A program made the position numbers and the translations under genes. Positions 16,412 through 22,254 of a stretch of 27,894 nucleotides of DNA are shown here, piece after piece. Source of the stretch: UBA1422 sp041859095 (GTDB taxonomy: Bacteria; Bacillota; Clostridia; Peptostreptococcales; Anaerovoracaceae); contig JBHEKY010000005.1 of the NCBI GenBank assembly GCA_041859095.1, positions 1-27,894 on the forward strand, read 5' to 3'. Position 1 is the stretch's first letter. Each line of letters opens with the position of its first letter. A model generated the notes under the pieces. It was not told where the DNA came from and did no database searches. It saw nothing but the letters and a program-made list of their open reading frames with translations.

Positions 16412-16933
16412 ATGTATGCAATTATTGAAACCGGCGGAAAACAATACCGAGTGACCGAAGGTGATGTGCTTAACATCGAGAAACTTTTGGTTTGGCCGGG
16501 GGACGAAATCGTCTTTGACAAAGTCCTGGTTTTGGGAGATGGTGATGCCATCCAGATCGGAACTCCGTATGTGGAGGCTGCACAGGTATTTGGAAAAGTT
16601 GTCGAAAACGGCAAAGGACAGAAGGTTATCATCTTCAAGTATAAGTCCAAAAAAGACTACAGAAAGAAACAGGGACACAGACAGCCGTATACAATGGTAG
16701 AAATCACTGGTATGGGAACAGACAAACCCAAAGCAACAAAAGCTGTTGTCAAGGAAGCAAAGCCTGTTGAAGCTGCTGTAGTAGTAGAAGCAAAAGCTGT
16801 CGACGAAGCACCTTCCTTAAAGAGCATGAAAAAAGATGAATTGATTGCTTTTGCAAAAGAAAAGGGCATCGAAGTGGATGGCAAGGCAACCAAACCTGTT
16901 ATCATTGAAGCGATTGAAGCACAATTAAAATAA
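16412..16933 (+). CDS. rplU: Large-subunit ribosomal protein L21 with C-terminal SAP/Rho-N-like extension
   Basis: 173 residues against about 102 for usual L21. Residues 1-101 are a complete L21 (YAIIETGGKQYRV at the start, KYKSKKDYRKKQGHRQPYT near the end), which binds 23S rRNA. Residues 104-134 form an Ala/Val/Lys/Glu-rich linker. Residues 136-173 (LKSMKKDELIAFAKEKGIEV, then TKPVIIEAIEAQLK) look like a small helical SAP, HeH or Rho N-terminal-like nucleic-acid-binding module. The reading frame is continuous and ends only 35 bases before rpmA, so the extension is not a frameshift artefact within this sequence. The start has GAGGAGGT upstream. It is the first gene of the rplU-rpmA unit. Confidence 0.96.
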   Translation: MYAIIETGGKQYRVTEGDVLNIEKLLVWPGDEIVFDKVLVLGDGDAIQIGTPYVEAAQVFGKVVENGKGQKVIIFKYKSKKDYRKKQGHRQPYTMVEITGMGTDKPKATKAVVKEAKPVEAAVVVEAKAVDEAPSLKSMKKDELIAFAKEKGIEVDGKATKPVIIEAIEAQLK

Positions 16934-16968
16934 TTACCGCAAGGACTCAAATATAAGGAGGTGAGATC

Positions 16969-17229
16969 ATGGCAAGTAAAAAAGGTGTAGGTAGTTCTAA
17001 GAATGGACGAGATAGTGCATCGAAACGACTGGGTGTCAAAAGAGGCGATGGTCAAGTAGTAAGCGCAGGAAGCATTTTGGTTCGTCAAAGAGGAACTAAA
17101 ATTCATCCAGGCAACAATGTAGGAATCGGCGGAGACGACACATTATTTGCTAAGATTGATGGAGCAGTCAAGTTCGAAAGAAAAGACAAAACCAGAAAGC
17201 AAGTAAGCGTCTATTCAAACGAAGCGTAA
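16969..17229 (+). CDS. rpmA: Large-subunit ribosomal protein L27
   Basis: 86 residues. The sequence SKKGVGSSKNGRDSASKRLGVKRGDGQ is the L27 signature, whose N-terminal tail reaches the peptidyl transferase centre. ATAAGGAGGTG gives a clear ribosome binding site for ATG 16969. Many Firmicutes make L27 with a roughly nine-residue leader that the cysteine protease Prp removes, and carry prp between rplU and rpmA. Here L27 begins directly with MASKKG, like the E. coli type, and there is no prp gene in the 35-base gap. Confidence 0.97.
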   Translation: MASKKGVGSSKNGRDSASKRLGVKRGDGQVVSAGSILVRQRGTKIHPGNNVGIGGDDTLFAKIDGAVKFERKDKTRKQVSVYSNEA

Positions 17230-17238
17230 AGTTCTGAG

Positions 17239-17273
17239 TAGGGTAGTCTCGGCATTGAGGTTACCCTATTTTT
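17239..17273 (+). terminator. Intrinsic terminator/attenuator between rpmA and obgE
   Basis: TAGGGTAGTCTC (17239-17250) pairs with GAGGTTACCCTA (17257-17268), including G-T wobbles, around a six-base loop. TTTTTATTT follows. The obgE ribosome binding site starts right after it, so read-through rather than complete termination would be needed if obgE has no promoter of its own; I see none. Confidence 0.8.
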
Positions 17274-17288
17274 ATTTAAGGAGAAAAA

Positions 17289-18578
17289 ATGTTTATTGAT
17301 CAGGCGAAAATTGTGATTAAGTCCGGTAAGGGCGGTAATGGTTCCGTCTCTTTCCGCAGAGAACCATTCGTACCTGAAGGCGGACCTGATGGTGGTGACG
17401 GCGGTAGAGGTGGTAGTGTAATTTTTGTCGCTGATGAAAACTTACGAACCCTTATGGACTTTAAATACAAAAAAAAGTATGAGGCAGAAAACGGCCAAGA
17501 TGGCATGAAAAGGAATAAATTCGGCAAAAGTGGTGAGGATATGATCATCAAAGTCCCCCCGGGAACCGTTGTAACCGATGATGCCACCGGGTTAGTGATG
17601 AAGGATTTAAAAACACCTGGTGATTCTTTTATCGCCGCAAAAGGAGGAAAGGGTGGCAAAGGAAATGTTCATTTCAAAAACTCTGTCCGTCAAGCCCCAA
17701 ATTTTGCGGAAGCAGGTGGATTCGCAAAAGAACGCACAGTATCACTCAATCTGAAATTAATTGCAGACGTTGGGTTGGTAGGATTTCCTAATGTTGGAAA
17801 ATCTACTTTGCTAAGCGTGTGCACCAATGCACAACCCAAAATCGCAGATTATCACTTCACAACCATTGCACCAAATCTGGGAGTTGCTGAAGTGTTCAAT
17901 ACTAGCTTTGTCATGGCGGATATCGCCGGAATCATCGAAGGTGCCCATATGGGCATTGGCATGGGATTTCAATTCTTAAAACACGTGGAACGAACCAAAG
18001 TGTTGATTCATGTCGTGGATGTATCCGGAAGCGAAGGGAGAGATCCTATAGAAGATTATGACAAAATTAACGAAGAGTTATCGAAATATAGTCAGAAGCT
18101 GGCGCAAAAACCACAGGTGGTTTGTGCCAATAAAATCGACTTAATAGATGTTGAAAGCGAAGAATATCTTGCCTTCAAAGAACATGTTGAAGCAAAAGGA
18201 ATCAAAGTTTTTCCCGTATCCGCGCCACTTAGACAGGGCATTACAGATCTAATGGCGGAAACGGTTAAAATGCTTGCACAAGCAGAAGCCGAACAAGTGG
18301 AAGAAGCTGTTGAAACATTCGATTTTGAGCTAGATGACTTGGATCCAACCTACAGAAATGTAACCGTACAGAAAAATGGCAGCACCTATATTCTGGAAGG
18401 GAAACAACTACAAAAGATTTTCAATTCTACAAATTTCAACGACATGGGTTCTTTGCGATATCTGTATAAATACATTGAACGTAGTGGCGCAGTTGAAACG
18501 ATGAAGGGACTGGGATTGGAAGAAGGAGACAGTATAAGGATTCAAGATTTTGAATTCGAATATTATGATGAGTACTAA
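17289..18578 (+). CDS. obgE: GTPase Obg (ObgE/CgtA)
   Basis: 429 residues, a full three-domain Obg. The glycine-rich Obg fold (about 1-158) starts MFIDQAKIVIKSGKGGNGSVSF. The GTPase domain has G1 GFPNVGKST (165-173), switch motif DIAGIIEGAH and G4 NKID (281-284). The C-terminal OCT domain lies at about 345-429 (FDFELDDLDPTYRNV onward). Obg binds the large ribosomal subunit and couples GTP/ppGpp levels to ribosome assembly and growth. The rpmA-obgE adjacency is standard. The G3 motif reads DIAG where most Obg proteins have DIPG. AAGGAG is placed six bases before ATG 17289. Confidence 0.97.
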   Translation: MFIDQAKIVIKSGKGGNGSVSFRREPFVPEGGPDGGDGGRGGSVIFVADENLRTLMDFKYKKKYEAENGQDGMKRNKFGKSGEDMIIKVPPGTVVTDDATGLVMKDLKTPGDSFIAAKGGKGGKGNVHFKNSVRQAPNFAEAGGFAKERTVSLNLKLIADVGLVGFPNVGKSTLLSVCTNAQPKIADYHFTTIAPNLGVAEVFNTSFVMADIAGIIEGAHMGIGMGFQFLKHVERTKVLIHVVDVSGSEGRDPIEDYDKINEELSKYSQKLAQKPQVVCANKIDLIDVESEEYLAFKEHVEAKGIKVFPVSAPLRQGITDLMAETVKMLAQAEAEQVEEAVETFDFELDDLDPTYRNVTVQKNGSTYILEGKQLQKIFNSTNFNDMGSLRYLYKYIERSGAVETMKGLGLEEGDSIRIQDFEFEYYDEY

Positions 18579-19116
18579 ATTATTGACAAAATCGATGTGC
18601 CTGGACTTTCTCAGGGATTTTGGAACGCCGGATCATGTGGTGGCCCACTGTATTGCTGTGTCCGATGTGGCTAAGAGACTTGGAGATGCACTAAACAAAA
18701 CCGGCTTTACACTTGATTTGCGCTTAATTGAATCTGCTGGTCTTTTACATGACATGGCCAGAACAGATGACAAACATTGGGATGTATCAGCAGATTTTTT
18801 GCAACAACTTGGTTTCGATGAAGAAGCCAGCATTATCCGTGTCCATATGCATCACCATTTTCCCAAAGATCCATGTTTGTCCAATGAAACGGATATGGTT
18901 TGTCTAGCAGATCGTTTGGTACTTGAAGACCATTATGTAGGTCTTCATATCAGAATGGATTACATCATAAAAAAAGCAGGAGCCCAACCGGAGATTATCC
19001 AGCGTATACAGGCCAATAAAGTTCTTGTTGGGGAATATATCGCTAAACTAGAGAAAATTTTAGGCACCACTATTGATACCATCATACAGGAGCAGAATCA
19101 AAATGAATCAATATAA
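18565..19116 (+). CDS. HD-domain phosphohydrolase, function unknown
   Basis: About 183 residues. The metal-binding HD signature is visible: H28 (VVAHCIAV), H62-D63 (LLHDMAR), a histidine cluster near 94-98 (VHMHHHF) and D116 (LADRLV). HD proteins are metal-dependent phosphohydrolases or nucleases. This one resembles by eye the stand-alone HD domains related to those fused to molybdenum-cofactor nucleotidyltransferases, more than YqeK, which often sits near obgE. The start is uncertain: ATG 18565 and 18568 are adjacent, both inside the obgE end, with no clear ribosome binding site, so coupling to obgE translation is likely. Its end overlaps the next gene by 14 bases. Substrate unknown. Confidence 0.8.
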   Translation: MMSTKLLTKSMCLDFLRDFGTPDHVVAHCIAVSDVAKRLGDALNKTGFTLDLRLIESAGLLHDMARTDDKHWDVSADFLQQLGFDEEASIIRVHMHHHFPKDPCLSNETDMVCLADRLVLEDHYVGLHIRMDYIIKKAGAQPEIIQRIQANKVLVGEYIAKLEKILGTTIDTIIQEQNQNESI

Positions 19117-20845
19117 TACCATTTTAAAAAAGGTCGAAAAACCCGCCCGTTATACGGGAGGAGAACTAAATGCTGTGATGAAGAATCCGGAAAAAACCAA
19201 AGTACACTTTGCCTTTGCTTTTCCGGATTTGTATGAAATCGGCATGTCATTTACTGGTATGCAAATTATCTACAATATTGTGAATCAACACGAGGATTTT
19301 TATTGCGAAAGGGCGTTTGCCCCTGCAAAAGACATGGAAAAGATCATGCGTGAGAAGGGGGTGCCACTTTTCAGCATAGAAACAAACACCCCGTTGAAAG
19401 AATTCGACATGATTGGCTTTACCCTTCAATATGAGCTTTCCTACACCAATATACTAAATATGATTGATTTGTCAGGTCTTCCGGTACGCTCAAAAGACCG
19501 AACAGCCGAAATGCCTGTCATCATTGCAGGTGGCCCCTGCGCATTCAACCCAGAACCTTTGGCTCCATTCATCGACTTATTTCTGGTAGGTGATGGAGAA
19601 GAGTCGGTTGTATTACTGTGTGAACTCTATGAAAAAGCTGATGGAAAAGTAGATTTCCTAGAAAAGGCTGCCAAATTAGAGGGGGTTTATGTACCTTCTG
19701 TATATGATGGAACACCCTACCAAATCACCAAAAGTCTAATTCGCAATCTTGACAAACAACCTTATCCTGAAAAACCGATAGTCCCATATATTGAAACCGT
19801 GCATGATCGTGCAGTCATCGAGACGTTTCGGGGTTGCACTCGTGGATGCCGTTTCTGCCAGGCAGGAATGATCTATCGTCCAGTTCGAGAAAGAAGACCT
19901 CAAACAATCAAAAAACTGGCTGTTTCACAACTGAAAAGCACGGGTCATGAGGAATTATCGTTGTTGTCTCTTTCCACCTCGGATTACTCTAAATTTGAGC
20001 CTCTGGTGACTGATTTAATGGCAATCTGCGGGGAAGAACATGTTTCGTTATCGCTACCTTCGCTTCGTCTGGATTCTTTTAGTTTTAAGGTACTACAGGA
20101 AATACAAAAGGTGCGAAAATCTGGGCTTACTTTTGCGCCAGAGGCAGGGACGCAACGACTACGGGATGTGTTGAATAAGTCCATCACCGACGAGGATATA
20201 TATAGTGCGGTAAGACAGGCAATTTCCCTGGGATGGAATCAAATAAAATTGTATTTCATGATTGGATTACCCACAGAAACAGAAGAGGATTTGGATGGAA
20301 TTGCCCAAATTGCCAAAAATATTTTAGCTATCAATGAAGAAATATACGGCCGTAAAAATAGCCGTTTCAATGTGACCATCAGTGTTTCCAATTTTGTACC
20401 AAAACCCCATACACCATTTCAATGGGTAGCCCAAAATACAGCAGAAGATTTTAACACAAAGCACAATTACATAAGCAATATTTTGCCAAAGCGAAATGTG
20501 AAGTATCAATATCATGATTCGTTTGAGAGTGTCTTGGAAGGAATCTTTGCCCGTGGTGACCGTCGCGTTGCAGATTTGCTGGAAACAGCGTGGCGAAAAG
20601 GCTGTCTATTTGATGGATGGAGTGAACATTTGAACAAGTCTGCCTGGCGAGAATCGATGGAAGAAACAGGAATTACTGCCTCAGAGTATTGTCATAGAGT
20701 ACGAGATTATACCGAAGAATTACCCTGGGATATGATTGATTCAAGGATTTCCAAAAAATTCTTAATCAGCGAATCCCAAAAAGCCCTTGAGGGCCAACCG
20801 ACAGCGGATTGTAGAAGGGGGTGCACCGGATGCGGTATATGCTAA
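19103..20845 (+). CDS. B12-binding-domain radical SAM protein (TIGR03960 family)
   Basis: 580 residues from ATG 19103, with AGGAG ten bases upstream and inside the HD gene. The N-terminal part (to about 230) resembles a B12-binding-like Rossmann domain (HFAFAFPDLYEIGMS, VGDGEESVV). The radical SAM motif is C245-x3-C249-x2-C252 in FRGCTRGCRFCQAG. The C-terminus ends in a cysteine cluster C570, C574, C577, C580 (CRRGCTGCGIC) that may hold a second Fe-S centre. The family, always paired with a DUF2344 protein, is often found near rplU, rpmA and RNase G in Clostridia; its substrate is not established to my knowledge. It overlaps the DUF2344 gene by 16 bases. Confidence 0.9.
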   Translation: MNQYNTILKKVEKPARYTGGELNAVMKNPEKTKVHFAFAFPDLYEIGMSFTGMQIIYNIVNQHEDFYCERAFAPAKDMEKIMREKGVPLFSIETNTPLKEFDMIGFTLQYELSYTNILNMIDLSGLPVRSKDRTAEMPVIIAGGPCAFNPEPLAPFIDLFLVGDGEESVVLLCELYEKADGKVDFLEKAAKLEGVYVPSVYDGTPYQITKSLIRNLDKQPYPEKPIVPYIETVHDRAVIETFRGCTRGCRFCQAGMIYRPVRERRPQTIKKLAVSQLKSTGHEELSLLSLSTSDYSKFEPLVTDLMAICGEEHVSLSLPSLRLDSFSFKVLQEIQKVRKSGLTFAPEAGTQRLRDVLNKSITDEDIYSAVRQAISLGWNQIKLYFMIGLPTETEEDLDGIAQIAKNILAINEEIYGRKNSRFNVTISVSNFVPKPHTPFQWVAQNTAEDFNTKHNYISNILPKRNVKYQYHDSFESVLEGIFARGDRRVADLLETAWRKGCLFDGWSEHLNKSAWRESMEETGITASEYCHRVRDYTEELPWDMIDSRISKKFLISESQKALEGQPTADCRRGCTGCGIC

Positions 20846-21513
20846 AGTTTACCAAAGATGAAGTTATCAAATATACATCCCATTTAGACATGGTTCGTAT
20901 GTTCAAACGTGCTTTTCAGCGAAGTGGAATCAGGCTGGTTTTTTCTGCCGGTTTTAATCCCCATCCCAAAATGACACTGGCCCAGCCACTTTCCTTGGGT
21001 TACACCTCCGTTGGGGAGTGGATTGAATTTGAAACTGTCAATGAGCTCACACCGGAGGAAGTAAAATCAACCTTGTCGAACGTACTTCCCCCTGGCATAA
21101 AAATACTGGAAATAGCCGTTATGAAGATGGAAGAAAAGTCCTTGGCTAGTCGTTGCAATGCTGCTGAATACACCATTGCAATGTGTCTTGACCATGCTGT
21201 GATGAAACAAGAAAATCTGAAGGAAAGAATAGAAAGTAATTTGCATGCCGAAGAATTTTTGGCACAGACGAACATTGTTGTGCAGAAAAAAAGTATGAAG
21301 CACAAAAATTATGTTGAAGTCGATATCAAGCCCATGATTCATTATATTAATATTTGCATAGTTGACAATAATATGTTTATATCAACTGAATTGTCTGCTG
21401 GTAGTACGATGAACCTAAGCCCTGAATTATTAATAGATGCATTCATGGCCTTTTATGAAATTAAGATACCTAGGGAAACTATAGAGGTATTAAGGACAGA
21501 AATAATACTGTAA
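20830..21513 (+). CDS. DUF2344 (TIGR03936) radical SAM-linked protein
   Basis: 227 residues from ATG 20830. An AGAAGGGGG stretch (about 20812-20820) gives good spacing; GTG 20821 and ATG 20839 are alternatives. The opening (KFTKDEVIKYTSHLDMVRMFKRAFQRSGI) and FSAGFNPHPKMTLAQPLSLG are characteristic of DUF2344. In other genomes this family is either fused to or adjacent to the TIGR03960 radical SAM protein, as here, so the two probably act as one enzyme system. Proposed links to tRNA or rRNA modification are inference from gene neighbourhood. No terminator is evident after it, only a short A/T-rich gap and a new promoter. Confidence 0.88.
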   Translation: MRYMLKFTKDEVIKYTSHLDMVRMFKRAFQRSGIRLVFSAGFNPHPKMTLAQPLSLGYTSVGEWIEFETVNELTPEEVKSTLSNVLPPGIKILEIAVMKMEEKSLASRCNAAEYTIAMCLDHAVMKQENLKERIESNLHAEEFLAQTNIVVQKKSMKHKNYVEVDIKPMIHYINICIVDNNMFISTELSAGSTMNLSPELLIDAFMAFYEIKIPRETIEVLRTEIIL

Positions 21514-21531
21514 AATATTTACAAATTTTGA

Positions 21532-21560
21532 TTGACAAATATCTTCCTCATATGTAAAAT
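21532..21560 (+). promoter_or_regulatory. Promoter of the comEA-adhesin pair
   Basis: A perfect TTGACA (21532-21537), a 17-base spacer and TAAAAT (21555-21560) in the 76-base gap after the DUF2344 gene. It lies 29 bases before the comEA start and looks strong. Confidence 0.85.
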
Positions 21561-21589
21561 AATGGTATTCATATGAAGGGGGTATTTTT

Positions 21590-22240
21590 ATGAAGACTTT
21601 TTTCAAGTACAAATTTTTATTGGAAAACAAGCAAAAAATTCTAAGAGTAGCGATTATCACCACGTTGATTTTGGCTGCTCTTTTTCTGTTTTTATTCCGA
21701 ACAGGGGATCCGGACGGAAAGGAAATCATGAAGCAAAACAATTCCGATACTCAAACAACCGTACAAACGGAGATCTCAGACGAAGTGATTATTGTGGATG
21801 TTGCCGGAGAAGTACAAAATCCAGCTGTGATTGAGCTACCTGTTGAAAGTAGAATTAATGATGCGATTGAAGCAGCTGGAGGTCTGACGAATCAATCTGA
21901 CATTTCACAAATCAATAGGGCGGCTATTTTGGCAGACGGCGACAAAATATATATACCTGCCAAGCCCATCATTTTAACCGAGGATTCTCAAACAATCGGT
22001 AATAACAGTATCCCAAATAGCGCTACAGAAACAGATAGCTCACACCAACAGCTGATTAATATCAATTATGCAACCGCCTCAGAATTAGAAAAAGTACCAG
22101 GAATTGGTCCGGCTACTTCAGCCAAAATCATTCAATATCGACAGGTTCATGGTTTATTCCGCAAACTTGAAGACATTAAGAAAGTAAGTGGAATTGGCGA
22201 AAAAACTTATGAAAAAATGAAGGCCTTTATTAGCATATGA
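21590..22240 (+). CDS. comEA: ComEA-like membrane-anchored DNA-binding protein
   Basis: 216 residues. One N-terminal membrane segment (about 18-36) follows a basic start, leaving the rest outside the membrane. An SLBB/beta-grasp domain lies at about 66-124 (VDVAGEVQNPAVIELP, AIEAAGGLT, DGDKIYIP). After a Ser/Thr/Asn linker a tandem helix-hairpin-helix domain spans about 155-216, with PGIGPATSAKI and SGIGEKTYEKM as the two hairpins. This is the ComEA layout, the receptor for double-stranded DNA in natural transformation. No comEC or comEB is adjacent, and orphan ComEA-type proteins are common in Clostridia, so competence is not implied. AGGGGG precedes ATG 21590; its stop adjoins the ribosome binding site of the adhesin gene. 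Confidence 0.9.
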   Translation: MKTFFKYKFLLENKQKILRVAIITTLILAALFLFLFRTGDPDGKEIMKQNNSDTQTTVQTEISDEVIIVDVAGEVQNPAVIELPVESRINDAIEAAGGLTNQSDISQINRAAILADGDKIYIPAKPIILTEDSQTIGNNSIPNSATETDSSHQQLININYATASELEKVPGIGPATSAKIIQYRQVHGLFRKLEDIKKVSGIGEKTYEKMKAFISI

Positions 22241-22254
22241 GAGGAGATTACCAC

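Noticed and set aside
21510..21526. GTAAAATATTTAC near the end of the DUF2344 gene as a terminator
   Set aside because: It is only a very short A/T stem with no following T-run.
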